Assembly: GCA_942492835.1 (NCBI GenBank)
Contig: OW818645.1
Location: 4,127,221 to 4,191,220, forward strand
Length of the DNA stretch: 64,000 nt
Direction of reading: 5' to 3'
Source: GWB2-37-7 sp942492835
Lineage (GTDB): Bacteria > Bacillota > Clostridia > Lutisporales > Lutisporaceae
In this document: positions 7,769 to 16,194 of the stretch, piece after piece
Layout: each line of letters starts with the position of its first letter
Position numbering within the stretch: the first letter of the stretch is position 1
Notes under the pieces: generated by a model
What the model was told of the DNA's origin: nothing
The model's input: only the letters and a program-made list of their open reading frames with translations
Database searches by the model: none
Program-made: the position numbers and the translations under genes

Positions 7769-9106
7769 TTGAATTTAAATGTAGCACTGGTTTCCTTGGG
7801 ATGCTCCAAGAACCTTATAGATTCAGAAGTCATGCTAAATATTCTAGCAAGTAATAAGTACAATTTAACAAAGAATGTAGAGGATGCAGATATAATAATA
7901 GTCAATACCTGTGGATTTATCGAAAGTGCGAAGCAAGAGTCTATAGATAATATAATAGAGCTTGGTCAGCTTAAGAAAAATGGCAAATGCAAGGTTCTGA
8001 TTGCATCCGGTTGTCTTGCCGAAAGATATAAAGAAGAATTATTAAATGAAATGCCTGAGCTAAATGCTGTCATAGGTACAGGAGATTATAAAAACATTTT
8101 GGAAGTCATAGAAAGCGCTTTGCAGGGTAATAAGGTTGTAATGTTTGGGAATCAAGAAAATGTAGATATTTATGATCTGCCAAGAGTGATTTCTACTACA
8201 GCTTCTTCAACTTATCTAAAAATTGCAGAGGGCTGTGACAACAGATGTACTTACTGTATTATACCAAAGCTTAGAGGCAAGTACAGGAGCAGACGCTTTG
8301 AAGACATAGTAGAAGAAGCTAAACTTCTAGCTAAGCAGGGAATAAAGGAATTAAACATTATAGCTCAAGATACTAGTAGATATGGAAAAGATTTGTATGG
8401 AGAATACAAAATATCAGAGCTGCTCCAAGAAATCAGTAATATAGAAGGAATAGAGTGGATAAGACTTTTATATACATATCCTGATGAATTTGATGACAAG
8501 CTCATAAATGTGATAGCAAGTAATGATAAGATATGTAAGTATCTTGATATTCCAGTTCAACATGCAAGTAATAGAATACTAAAAAGAATGGGACGTAGAA
8601 CTACCAATGAAGAAGTATTAGAGCTTATAAAAAAACTGCGTAGAATGATACCTGATATCACACTGCGTACATCATTAATTGTTGGTTTTCCTGGTGAGTC
8701 AGAGGATGATTTTAAAGAGCTAGTAGATTTTGTAAAGGAAGTAAAGTTTGACAGATTGGGAGTATTTAATTATTCGAGAGAAGAGGATACTCCTGCTTAT
8801 GAGATGGAAGCTCAAATTGATGATGAGATCAAACTGAAAAGACAAGAGAGAATAATGCTTTTACAAAGCGATATATCCTATGATAAAAATCAACTTATGA
8901 TAGGTAAAACATTAAAGATATTAGTAGAAGGCACTGAACAAAATAAGTATTATGGAAGAAGCAGCAAAGACGCACCTGAAATAGATGGAATCGTTTTTTT
9001 CGCTTCTAAGGATATGCTAAAACCTGGTGATTTTACTTATGTAAAAATAACAGAAGCATCAGAATATGATCTAATGGGAGAAGAAATCAATGAATATAGC
9101 AAATAA
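7769..9106 (+). CDS. rimO: Ribosomal protein S12 methylthiotransferase RimO
   Basis: A radical SAM enzyme that methylthiolates the conserved Asp of ribosomal protein S12. The 445-residue frame from the TTG has the N-terminal MTTase domain (LGCSKNLIDSE, with further Cys in NTCGF and SGCLAE), the radical SAM motif CxxxCxxC at Cys156/160/163, and a C-terminal TRAM domain. The SKN-x-DSE signature separates RimO from MiaB. The TTG at 7769 is chosen because AGGGGG sits seven bases upstream, the length then matches the family, and a promoter lies at 7712-7740. The 3' end overlaps pgsA by 17 bases, so the two are translationally linked. Confidence 0.93.
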   Translation: MNLNVALVSLGCSKNLIDSEVMLNILASNKYNLTKNVEDADIIIVNTCGFIESAKQESIDNIIELGQLKKNGKCKVLIASGCLAERYKEELLNEMPELNAVIGTGDYKNILEVIESALQGNKVVMFGNQENVDIYDLPRVISTTASSTYLKIAEGCDNRCTYCIIPKLRGKYRSRRFEDIVEEAKLLAKQGIKELNIIAQDTSRYGKDLYGEYKISELLQEISNIEGIEWIRLLYTYPDEFDDKLINVIASNDKICKYLDIPVQHASNRILKRMGRRTTNEEVLELIKKLRRMIPDITLRTSLIVGFPGESEDDFKELVDFVKEVKFDRLGVFNYSREEDTPAYEMEAQIDDEIKLKRQERIMLLQSDISYDKNQLMIGKTLKILVEGTEQNKYYGRSSKDAPEIDGIVFFASKDMLKPGDFTYVKITEASEYDLMGEEINEYSK

Positions 9107-9641
9107 AATTACATTATTAAGAATTGCGATGATACCAATATTTATGATATTAATGTTAGTGAAATTCCCATTTCACATGGAAGTTGCTCTTGCTGTATTT
9201 TTAATAGCAGCACTAACAGATAAGCTTGATGGATACTTAGCTAGAAAGTACAATCTTATAACTGATTTTGGCAAGTTTATGGATCCTTTAGCAGATAAAC
9301 TACTAGTAACAGGCGCTTTTTTGATACTTATACAGTATGGTAGGATAGATGCATGGATTGTATTTGTTATTTTAGCCCGTGAGTTTGCGGTAACTGGTCT
9401 AAGAAGCATTGCTTCAGCGCAGAACATAGTAATAGCTGCCAGCAACTTTGGAAAGCTAAAAACAGTTTCTCAAATAGTTGCTATATGTATATTAATGCTG
9501 AACAACTTTCCTTTTAATCTAATAAATCTACCTGTTGATATAATTGCAATCTATGTTACTTTGATAATAACAATATGGTCAGGACTTGACTATTTCATTA
9601 AGAACTTGCATGTTTTAAAATCAAAGGAGCTAGAGTACTAA
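9090..9641 (+). CDS. pgsA: CDP-diacylglycerol-glycerol-3-phosphate 3-phosphatidyltransferase
   Basis: An integral membrane enzyme that makes phosphatidylglycerol phosphate from CDP-diacylglycerol and glycerol-3-phosphate. The CDP-alcohol phosphotransferase signature D-x2-DG-x2-AR-x8-G-x3-D-x3-D is complete (TDKLDGYLAR, then FGKFMDPLAD) at about residues 43-72. Several hydrophobic segments run through the 183-residue protein, which is of normal length. It starts inside the 3' end of rimO with GGGAG upstream, as in many clostridia, so the two form an operon. Confidence 0.92.
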   Translation: MNIANKITLLRIAMIPIFMILMLVKFPFHMEVALAVFLIAALTDKLDGYLARKYNLITDFGKFMDPLADKLLVTGAFLILIQYGRIDAWIVFVILAREFAVTGLRSIASAQNIVIAASNFGKLKTVSQIVAICILMLNNFPFNLINLPVDIIAIYVTLIITIWSGLDYFIKNLHVLKSKELEY

Positions 9642-9663
9642 GCATAATAAAATAGTAAAAATG

Positions 9664-9708
9664 GCTATGTATTATATGCAGCAAGCATTTGATACATAGC
9701 TTTAATTT
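9664..9708 (+). terminator. Weak hairpin between pgsA and cinA
   Basis: The 9-bp stem GCTATGTAT (9664-9672) pairs with ATACATAGC (9692-9700) and is followed by TTTAATTT. With its broken T run it may attenuate rather than stop transcription. Confidence 0.4.
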
Positions 9709-9728
9709 ATAAAATTTGGAGGTGCCAT

Positions 9729-10958
9729 ATGAAGTGTGAAATAATTGCAGTTGGTACAGAGCTGCTGCTGGGCAATATAGTGAACAGCAACGCAAGATAC
9801 CTTTCTGAAAGATTTGCTGAGTTAGGACTAGATGTTTATTACCATGTTACAGTAGGTGACAATTTGACCAGACTTAAAGAAGTTATAACTAAGTCTCTAG
9901 AAAGGTCAGACATTATCATTACTACAGGAGGTCTTGGTCCAACAGATGATGATTTGACTAAGGAAGGGGTAGCTGAAGCACTAGGACTAAAGCTAGTACC
10001 TCATAAGTACAGTCTAGATAAGATTGAAGACATGTTTAAAGCAATAAATAGTCCTATGGCTGAGTGTAATCGAAAACAAGGCTACATACCAGAAGGCGCA
10101 ATTGTAATTGAAAATAATAATGGTACAGCACCAGGTATAATCATAGAATTAGATAGAAAGACAGTTATATTACTACCAGGTCCACCAAAGGAAATGATGC
10201 CTATGTTTGATCAACAGGTATATCCATATTTAAAAGCAAAATCTGACTTTTTGATTGTATCTAAAACCTTGAGAGTAGTAGGTATAGGTGAATCAAAAAT
10301 ACAAGAAATGCTACAGCAAATATTTGATACTCAGTGTAATCCTACTGTAGCACCTTATGCAAAAGATGGAGAGACACATTTAAGGATAACTGCAAAATGT
10401 AATGAAAAAGCTGAGGCTGATAAGCTTATTATTGATATGGAGAAGAGAATAGAAGATATATTAGAAGATAATATTTACGGTTATAATGAGGAAAGTTTGG
10501 AGTATGTGGTTTACAAGCTTTTAAAAGAAAAAAATATGACGGTTTCTTTTGCAGAGTCTTGTACAGGTGGCATGATTTCAAGCAGGCTTACAAATGTACC
10601 AGGAGTTTCATCTGTGTTTATGAATTCTATAGTAACTTATAGTAATGAAGCAAAAATGAAGTTTTTAAATGTAAAAGAAGATACTTTAAATAAATTTGGT
10701 GCTGTTAGTAGTGAAACAGCTCTAGAGATGGCAAAAGGAATACAAAAAGTTTCTGGAACTGATATCGGAATATCCGTTACTGGAGTTGCTGGACCAGATG
10801 GTGGAACAGCTGAAAAGCCTGTTGGATTGTTTTATATAGGCATTGCTATTAAAGATAAGGTAGAAACATATAGATTTTTATATCCTAACAGTAGAGAAAA
10901 GATTAGATGGAATGCTACTACCAGAGCCTTGGACTTGCTCAGAAGAGCACTAATATAA
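9729..10958 (+). CDS. cinA: CinA family protein
   Basis: A 409-residue two-domain protein. The N-terminal half is the MoaB/MoeA-like fold (GTELLLGNIVNSNARYLSE near the start, TTGGLGPTDDDLT near residue 63). The C-terminal half (about 255-409) is the PncC-like nicotinamide-mononucleotide amidohydrolase domain, with SFAESCTGGMISSRL and VTGVAGPDGGT. It therefore acts in pyridine nucleotide salvage and was historically named competence/damage-inducible. TTGGAGGTG precedes the ATG by about five bases. It lies directly upstream of recA, as in Bacillus and Streptococcus, but recA has its own SOS promoter between them. Confidence 0.93.
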   Translation: MKCEIIAVGTELLLGNIVNSNARYLSERFAELGLDVYYHVTVGDNLTRLKEVITKSLERSDIIITTGGLGPTDDDLTKEGVAEALGLKLVPHKYSLDKIEDMFKAINSPMAECNRKQGYIPEGAIVIENNNGTAPGIIIELDRKTVILLPGPPKEMMPMFDQQVYPYLKAKSDFLIVSKTLRVVGIGESKIQEMLQQIFDTQCNPTVAPYAKDGETHLRITAKCNEKAEADKLIIDMEKRIEDILEDNIYGYNEESLEYVVYKLLKEKNMTVSFAESCTGGMISSRLTNVPGVSSVFMNSIVTYSNEAKMKFLNVKEDTLNKFGAVSSETALEMAKGIQKVSGTDIGISVTGVAGPDGGTAEKPVGLFYIGIAIKDKVETYRFLYPNSREKIRWNATTRALDLLRRALI

Positions 10959-10994
10959 CAATTACAATAGTTAGCAATATTTTCAAACAAAAGT

Positions 10995-11023
10995 TTGACT
11001 AATCGAAGACAATATAATATAAT
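10995..11023 (+). promoter_or_regulatory. recA promoter
   Basis: TTGACT (10995-11000), a 17-base spacer and a perfect TATAAT (11018-11023). Initiation would fall within or next to the LexA box at 11031-11042. Confidence 0.85.
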
Positions 11024-11030
11024 AAATATA

Positions 11031-11042
11031 GAACATTTGTTC
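11031..11042 (+). promoter_or_regulatory. LexA (SOS) box in the recA promoter
   Basis: GAACATTTGTTC fits the Gram-positive LexA/DinR consensus GAAC-N4-GTTC exactly in both half sites. It starts eight bases after the -10 element, so bound LexA would cover the transcription start. Confidence 0.88.
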
Positions 11043-11074
11043 GCATACGACCAAATGTAAGAAAGGTAGGTGTA

Positions 11075-11088
11075 GCAGGTTTTCCTGC
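11075..11088 (+). promoter_or_regulatory. Hairpin between recA Shine-Dalgarno and start codon
   Basis: GCAGG and CCTGC form a perfect 5-bp stem with a TTTT loop between AGGTAGG (11064-11070) and the recA ATG (11094). Folding would cut the effective spacing from about 23 to about nine bases. Confidence 0.5.
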
Positions 11089-11093
11089 ATTTT

Positions 11094-12131
11094 ATGAACG
11101 ATAAGAAAAAAGCAATTGAATTGGCTATAAGCCAGATAGAAAAGCAATTTGGTAAAGGTTCTGTTATGATACTTGGTGATAATAAAAAATTAAATGTAGA
11201 GTCAATAAGTACAGGTTCGATAGATTTAGACTTAGCTCTTGGAATTGGTGGAGTACCAAGAGGAAGAATAATTGAGATATATGGACCTGAGTCTTCTGGT
11301 AAGACTACTGTTGCTCTGCATATCATTGCCGAGGCACAAAGAATAGGCGGAGAAGCAGCTTTTATAGATGTTGAGCATGCTCTAGACCCTGTTTATGCTA
11401 AAAATCTTGGTGTAGATATCAACCGTTTAATAGTCTCACAGCCTGATACAGGTGAACAGGCTTTAGAAATATGTGAAACACTTGTTAGAAGTGGTGCACT
11501 AGATGTAGTAGTAATAGACTCAGTTGCAGCCTTAGTACCAAAAGCAGAAATAGATGGTGATATGGGTGATTCTCATATAGGTCTTCAAGCAAGACTTATG
11601 TCTCAAGCTTTAAGAAAACTTACTGGTGCAATCAACAAGTCAAAGTGCTGCGCTGTATTCATCAATCAGCTTAGAGAAAAGGTAGGAGTTATGTTTGGCA
11701 ATCCTGAGGTAACACCTGGTGGAAGAGCACTTAAGTTCTATGCCTCAGTTCGCCTTGAAGTAAGAAAGGTAGAAAACATAAAGCAAGGTAACGATGTTGT
11801 AGGTACAAGAACAAAAGTTAAGGTGGTAAAGAACAAGGTTGCGCCTCCATTCAAACAAGCTGAATTTGATATAATGTACGGAGAGGGTATTTCCAGAGAA
11901 GGAAGCGTATTAGATGTAGCTGCAAACAATGATATTATTTTAAAAAGTGGCGCATGGTATTCCTATGGAGATGTGAGAATAGGTCAAGGAAGAGAAAATG
12001 CAAAGCAGTATCTAAAGGATAATCCTGACTTTACACGAGAAGTTGAAGATAAAGTCAGATTGCTGTTTAATATGGGAGATACAAAGCAACTGGGAATAAT
12101 AGAAGACCTCGACTCAGAAGACGATATATAG
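11094..12131 (+). CDS. recA: Recombinase RecA
   Basis: A 345-residue strand-exchange ATPase, also the co-protease for LexA cleavage. Visible are the Walker A motif GPESSGKTT (from residue 64), the VEHALDP segment, the Walker B stretch VVVIDSVAAL, loop L1 with GDSHIGLQARLMSQALRK, and INQLREKVG. The C-terminal tail is acidic (EDLDSEDDI), as usual. The ATG fits the standard N-terminus. The best Shine-Dalgarno match (AGGTAGG, 11064-11070) is unusually far away and is separated from the ATG by a small hairpin. Regulation by LexA is supported by the box at 11031-11042. Confidence 0.98.
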   Translation: MNDKKKAIELAISQIEKQFGKGSVMILGDNKKLNVESISTGSIDLDLALGIGGVPRGRIIEIYGPESSGKTTVALHIIAEAQRIGGEAAFIDVEHALDPVYAKNLGVDINRLIVSQPDTGEQALEICETLVRSGALDVVVIDSVAALVPKAEIDGDMGDSHIGLQARLMSQALRKLTGAINKSKCCAVFINQLREKVGVMFGNPEVTPGGRALKFYASVRLEVRKVENIKQGNDVVGTRTKVKVVKNKVAPPFKQAEFDIMYGEGISREGSVLDVAANNDIILKSGAWYSYGDVRIGQGRENAKQYLKDNPDFTREVEDKVRLLFNMGDTKQLGIIEDLDSEDDI

Positions 12132-12147
12132 AACATAGTAGTAATAT

Positions 12148-12191
12148 AGAGACATGTGTTAAGGGCTAAGGTCTAAACATGTCTCTTTTTT
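12148..12191 (+). terminator. recA terminator
   Basis: AGAGACATGT (from 12148) pairs with ACATGTCTCT (to 12186) and is followed by five or six T residues. Confidence 0.85.
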
Positions 12192-12254
12192 AATAACGCT
12201 TTAATACAAGTCTTTTTTTATAATGAATAATAATACAACGAAAAGGTGATAGAA

Positions 12255-12878
12255 ATGAAAATTACTGCTATTACACCACAAAAAAGAAATAAGGAATTTT
12301 ACAATATTTTTATTGACGGAGAATTTTTCTGTTCAATAGATGATGTATCGGTATATACTATGAAGCTAGAAGAAGGTATCGAGGTGGACGCTAAGCTACT
12401 TGAAAAAACAGCCATTCAATCAGCATATAGGAAAGCTTTGAATTATTCTTTGCATCTTCTTGCAAGATATTACAAAACAAAGCATGAGCTTATACAAAAG
12501 CTGAAAGAAAAAGAGTATAAGGACGATACTATAAGTTCTGTAATAGAAAAGCTTAAAGAGCTGGGATATATAAATGATGAGATGTTTGTAGAGAACTATA
12601 TAAGAAGCAAACAAGGATCTAATCAAACAATAAACAAAAAAACCTTATATAATAAACTTCTTCAAAAAGGTATAGACAAGGAACTAATTCAGAATAGCCT
12701 GGAAAGTGCAGATATTGATGAATATGATATCGCAATGAAAGCAGTAGAAAAAAAGTTAAAAAGCTTAAAAGGAAGCGCAAAAGAGAAAAAGGTAAAATTA
12801 TATTCTTTCTTATATAGTAAGGGTTTTGAATATGAAACCTGCAGTAGGATAATAGATAGTATCGAAATCAATGAATAA
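12255..12878 (+). CDS. recX: Regulatory protein RecX
   Basis: A 207-residue RecX, which binds RecA filaments and modulates their activity. It is made of tandem three-helix units, visible as ALNYSLHLLARYYKTKHEL, LKELGYINDEMFVENYI and the later repeats ending with YSFLYSKGF. The N-terminal MKITAITPQKRNKEFYNIFIDG is the usual beta-rich lead-in for Firmicutes RecX. The ATG at 12255 has AGGTG six bases upstream. A GTG at 12246 would overlap that ribosome site and is less likely. It follows recA but is separated from it by a terminator. Confidence 0.9.
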   Translation: MKITAITPQKRNKEFYNIFIDGEFFCSIDDVSVYTMKLEEGIEVDAKLLEKTAIQSAYRKALNYSLHLLARYYKTKHELIQKLKEKEYKDDTISSVIEKLKELGYINDEMFVENYIRSKQGSNQTINKKTLYNKLLQKGIDKELIQNSLESADIDEYDIAMKAVEKKLKSLKGSAKEKKVKLYSFLYSKGFEYETCSRIIDSIEINE

Positions 12879-12952
12879 TTATTAAACTAAATAGGAAAAA
12901 TATAACAATGTGAGGGCTGGATACTATCTGCCACATATAAAATGCATTAAAC

Positions 12953-12981
12953 TTGACAAAAAATTGCAGAAGATATAAAAT
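12953..12981 (+). promoter_or_regulatory. rny promoter
   Basis: A perfect TTGACA (12953-12958), a 17-base spacer and TAAAAT (12976-12981). About 90 bases of leader separate it from the rny start. Confidence 0.8.
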
Positions 12982-13075
12982 TAATTCATGGTGTATCAAA
13001 ATCTAATACAATTTAAATAGATGAATTTCTTCCATAAAGTGGAGTTTTCATATACATTAAGGAGGTGAAAAAGCT

Positions 13076-14605
13076 ATAGAATTTTTAATATATGGAATAG
13101 TTGCAATTATTACCTTCATAGTAGGGTATTTAGTTAGAAGATATATTGCAGAGACAAAAATCAAGAACGCAGAAACAGAGGCAAAAAGAATTCTCGAAAA
13201 TGCCGAAAAAGAAGCCGAGACACATAAAAAAGAATTAATACTGGAAGCCAAAGAAGAAGTACACAAGCTAAGATCTGAGCTGGATAAAGAGATAAGAGAT
13301 AGAAGAAATGAAGTTCAGCGTATGGAGAGAAGACTGATACAAAGAGAGGAACTTCTTGAAAAAAAAATAGAAGCTCATGAAGAAAAAGAAGAGAATATTA
13401 TAAAAAAGCAAAAAGAAATTCAGAAGTCTCATGACGATGTAAAAGAATTATACAAAAAGCAAATGGAAGAACTTGAAAGGCTTTCAGGGTTATCATCAGA
13501 AGAAGCGAAGCAATTACTTTTAAGTGATATTGAAAAAGAAGTAAAGCATGAAGCAGCTATTATGATAAAAGATATTGAGTCAAAGGCAAAAGAAGAAGGC
13601 GAAAGAAAAGCGAAGGAAATAATATCCCTAGCAATACAAAAATGTGCAGCTGATCATGTTGCTGAAACTACAGTATCTGTAGTAACTTTACCAAATGATG
13701 AAATGAAGGGTAGAATTATTGGCAGAGAAGGTAGAAACATAAGAACATTAGAAACATTAACTGGCATAGACCTGATTATCGACGATACACCGGAAGCAGT
13801 TATATTGTCAGGATTTGATCCGATTAAAAGAGAAGTAGCAAGAGTTGCTCTTGAGAAACTAATTGTAGATGGTAGAATACATCCTGCTAGAATTGAAGAA
13901 ATGGTTGAAAAAGCTAAGAAGGAAGTAGACACTTATATAAGAGATCAAGGAGAGCAAGCAACTTTCGAAACAGGAGTGCATGGATTGCACAGTGAAGTAA
14001 TTAGATTACTTGGAAGATTAAGATTTAGAACAAGTTACGGACAAAATGTCCTTAATCATTCTATCGAGGTGGCGCATTTGGCAGCAACTATGGCTGCAGA
14101 ATTAGGTGCGGATGTTAAGCTGGCAAAGAGAGCAGGCTTACTTCATGATATTGGTAAAGCAGTTGACCATGAAATAGAAGGGACACATGTTCAGATAGGT
14201 GCTGATTTAGCAAAACGATATAAAGAGAATAATGAGATAATTCATGCGATAGCAGCTCATCATGGAGACATAGAAGCTACTACCGTTGAAGCAGTTCTGG
14301 TACAGGCTGCGGATGCAATATCTGCCGCAAGACCAGGCGCAAGAAGAGAAACACTTGAGTCTTATATTAAGAGATTGGAGAAGCTTGAAGAAATAGCTAA
14401 TTCAATCGATGGAGTAGAAAAATCTTTTGCAATTCAAGCTGGAAGAGAAATCAGAATAATGGTTAAACCGGATGAAGTTAGTGACACTGATATAGTATCA
14501 GTAGCTAGAGATATAGTTAAGAGAGTAGAAAGTGAAGTTGAATATGCTGGACAAATTAAGATTAATGTTATCAGAGAAACTAGAGCAATTGAATATGCAA
14601 AATAA
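13076..14605 (+). CDS. rny: Ribonuclease Y (apparent ATA start)
   Basis: A membrane-anchored endoribonuclease that initiates mRNA decay. From 13076 the frame gives 509 residues, the family length. It contains one N-terminal membrane helix (about residues 2-20), a long charged coiled coil (about 25-190), a KH domain with GRIIGREGRNIRT (near 212-224), and an HD domain with LLHDIGKAVDHE (His357). The first ATG in frame is at 13322, which would delete the membrane helix and half of the coiled coil. Upstream of 13322 the frame stays open to a TAA at 13058 but holds no ATG, GTG, TTG or CTG. The ATA at 13076 lies eight bases after AAGGAGGTG and aligns with the expected N-terminus, so I take it as the start. 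The order with ymdB and spoVS matches Bacillus. Confidence 0.9.
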   Translation: MEFLIYGIVAIITFIVGYLVRRYIAETKIKNAETEAKRILENAEKEAETHKKELILEAKEEVHKLRSELDKEIRDRRNEVQRMERRLIQREELLEKKIEAHEEKEENIIKKQKEIQKSHDDVKELYKKQMEELERLSGLSSEEAKQLLLSDIEKEVKHEAAIMIKDIESKAKEEGERKAKEIISLAIQKCAADHVAETTVSVVTLPNDEMKGRIIGREGRNIRTLETLTGIDLIIDDTPEAVILSGFDPIKREVARVALEKLIVDGRIHPARIEEMVEKAKKEVDTYIRDQGEQATFETGVHGLHSEVIRLLGRLRFRTSYGQNVLNHSIEVAHLAATMAAELGADVKLAKRAGLLHDIGKAVDHEIEGTHVQIGADLAKRYKENNEIIHAIAAHHGDIEATTVEAVLVQAADAISAARPGARRETLESYIKRLEKLEEIANSIDGVEKSFAIQAGREIRIMVKPDEVSDTDIVSVARDIVKRVESEVEYAGQIKINVIRETRAIEYAK

Positions 14606-14607
14606 AA

Positions 14608-14632
14608 TCGGCGGCGAAAGCTGCCTTTTTTA
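14608..14632 (+). terminator. rny terminator
   Basis: GGCGGC and GCTGCC form a 6-bp stem (one G-U pair) closed by a GAAA tetraloop, followed by a run of seven T residues. Confidence 0.85.
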
Positions 14633-14717
14633 ATGATATTAGTAAGTGCATTCAATATTATATTATAAGAAATAATAAGTTATATAAAACTATACATATT
14701 TACACAAGGAGGTCATC

Positions 14718-15491
14718 ATGAATATACTATGTATTGGAGATATTGTAGGAAAACCAGGACGTGATTTTATAAATAAAAATCTGCAAAAACTTAAAATTGA
14801 ATATAAAGTAGATTTTGTTATAGCTAATGGAGAAAACTGTGCTCACGGAGTAGGAATAACAAGAAATACTTATGATGAATTAATCTATGCAGGGGTTGAT
14901 GTAATAACTCTGGGTAATCATACTTGGGCGAAAAAGGAAGTAATAGAGCTTTTAGAAGATAAAAAAAATATTATTAGACCTGCAAATTTTCCCTCAAATA
15001 ATCCAGGCTGGGGGTATACCATAGTGGAACATAGAGGAAAGAAGATAGCTGTAATTAATTTATGTGGAAGAGTTTATATGGAAAGTTACGACTGTCCATT
15101 TACTAAAGCAGATGAAATTTTAGAGAAAATTAAGGATGAAGCAGATATAATAATTGTAGATTTTCATGCAGAAGCAACCTCAGAAAAATTAGCATTAGGC
15201 TGGTATTTAGATGGAAGAGTAACTGCAGTATTTGGTACACATACGCATGTTCAGACATCGGATGAGAGACTTCTGCCTAAAGGTACAGGCTATATAACTG
15301 ATTTAGGAATGACTGGACCTTATAATTCAATATTAGGGGTAGATAAGGATATTATTATCAAGAAATTTATTACTATGATGCCTAGTAAATTTGAGGTGGC
15401 AGAAGGTAGTGCTGTTTTTAATGCTGTTTTACTGGAACTGGATGAAAATAAATTAACTTCTATAAAAAGGTTGAATATTCTCGAAGAATAG
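14718..15491 (+). CDS. ymdB: YmdB family metallophosphoesterase
   Basis: A 257-residue calcineurin-like phosphoesterase of the YmdB type, known in Bacillus to hydrolyse 2',3'-cyclic nucleotides and to affect biofilm and sporulation choices. The metal-binding series is visible: GDIVGKPGRD at the N-terminus, ANGEN near residue 37, GNHTW near 68, DFHAEATSEK near 150, and GTHTHVQTSD near 174. AAGGAGG precedes the ATG. It lies between rny and spoVS, as in Bacillus. Confidence 0.93.
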   Translation: MNILCIGDIVGKPGRDFINKNLQKLKIEYKVDFVIANGENCAHGVGITRNTYDELIYAGVDVITLGNHTWAKKEVIELLEDKKNIIRPANFPSNNPGWGYTIVEHRGKKIAVINLCGRVYMESYDCPFTKADEILEKIKDEADIIIVDFHAEATSEKLALGWYLDGRVTAVFGTHTHVQTSDERLLPKGTGYITDLGMTGPYNSILGVDKDIIIKKFITMMPSKFEVAEGSAVFNAVLLELDENKLTSIKRLNILEE

Positions 15492-15513
15492 ATACTATAT
15501 ATATTCTGCTATG

Positions 15514-15600
15514 TATAGAACACACGAATTTCATTAATATGCGTAAAATACATGAAAATAAGTCATGTATTTTGTTGATAATTAACTTGTGTGTTCTATA
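15514..15600 (+). repeat. Nested inverted repeats; copy A of the TATAGAACACAC element
   Basis: The outer arms TATAGAACACAC (15514-15525) and GTGTGTTCTATA (15589-15600) are perfect complements. Inside, an 11-bp stem pairs AAAATACATGA (15545-15555) with TCATGTATTTT (15563-15573). The inner hairpin may end ymdB transcription. The outer arms recur at 28037-28074. Confidence 0.8.
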
Positions 15601-15635
15601 AATATCCTTAAATATTAAGAATTTTGTAATAATAA

Positions 15636-15664
15636 AGAGGAATTTAGGTTTATTTGCAGAATAT
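15636..15664 (+). promoter_or_regulatory. Sigma-H-type promoter of spoVS
   Basis: AGAGGAATT (15636-15644), 11 bases, then GCAGAATAT (15656-15664) fits the Bacillus sigma-H consensus RnAGGAwww-N11-12-RnnGAATww at every defined position. It lies 35 bases before the spoVS ATG. Bacillus spoVS is also sigma-H controlled. Confidence 0.8.
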
Positions 15665-15699
15665 TGGTTATAATTCTATTTTTTTGGGGGGACATAAAT

Positions 15700-15960
15700 A
15701 TGGAAATTTTGAAGGTATCAGCAAAGTCTAGTCCAAATTCTGTTGCAGGAGCATTAGCAGGTGTTATCAGAGAAAAGGGAAGTGCCGAAATGCAAACAAT
15801 CGGCGCAGGTGCTTTAAACCAAGCAATAAAAGCAGTAGCAATCGCTAGAGGTTTTGTTGCTCCCAGCGGGATAGATCTTATATGCATACCCGCATTTACT
15901 GATATTGTTATTGATGGAGAAGAAAGAACTGCAATTAAACTAATGATTCAATGTAGATAA
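15700..15960 (+). CDS. spoVS: Stage V sporulation protein S
   Basis: An 86-residue Alba-like protein required for normal coat and core formation in Bacillus spores. Nearly the whole sequence is the highly conserved family core (MEILKVSAKSSPNSVAGALA at the start, GRGF-type segment ARGFVAPSGIDL, and IAIKLMI-like end). The ATG at 15700 has GGGGGGA upstream and gives exactly the family length. A longer in-frame start at 15664 lies inside the promoter. Expression early in sporulation is suggested by the sigma-H-type site at 15636-15664. Confidence 0.96.
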   Translation: MEILKVSAKSSPNSVAGALAGVIREKGSAEMQTIGAGALNQAIKAVAIARGFVAPSGIDLICIPAFTDIVIDGEERTAIKLMIQCR

Positions 15961-15964
15961 AAAA

Positions 15965-16006
15965 GTAAATACAAAATACCTGCATATGCAGGTATTTTGT
16001 ATTTAC
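15965..16006 (+). terminator. spoVS terminator, long perfect palindrome
   Basis: GTAAATACAAAATACCTGCA pairs with its complement to give a perfect stem of about 20 bp with almost no loop (TGCATATGCA centre). T-rich sequence follows. It can act in both directions. Confidence 0.85.
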
Positions 16007-16106
16007 AAGTCTTTTTTGGTTGTTAAGTTGCTTAAACCGAAACCTTTTTATTAATTTTAATATACTTAAAGTTCACTATTATTTAACATTTAATATTATA
16101 GTTTAA

Positions 16107-16137
16107 TTGACATTATATTGTTTGAAAGTGTTATAAT
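16107..16137 (+). promoter_or_regulatory. Possible promoter of the PHP gene
   Basis: TTGACA (16107-16112) and TATAAT (16132-16137) are both perfect, but the spacer is 19 bases, longer than the optimum of 17. Confidence 0.55.
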
Positions 16138-16194
16138 ATTAATGTTGTGAAATGAAGTAAAAAGTTATAAATAATCATTATCTAATATTAGGAG

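Noticed and set aside
13322..14605. RNase Y starting at the first ATG
   Set aside because: This would remove the membrane helix and half of the coiled coil, which are encoded in the same open frame just upstream behind a strong ribosome site.
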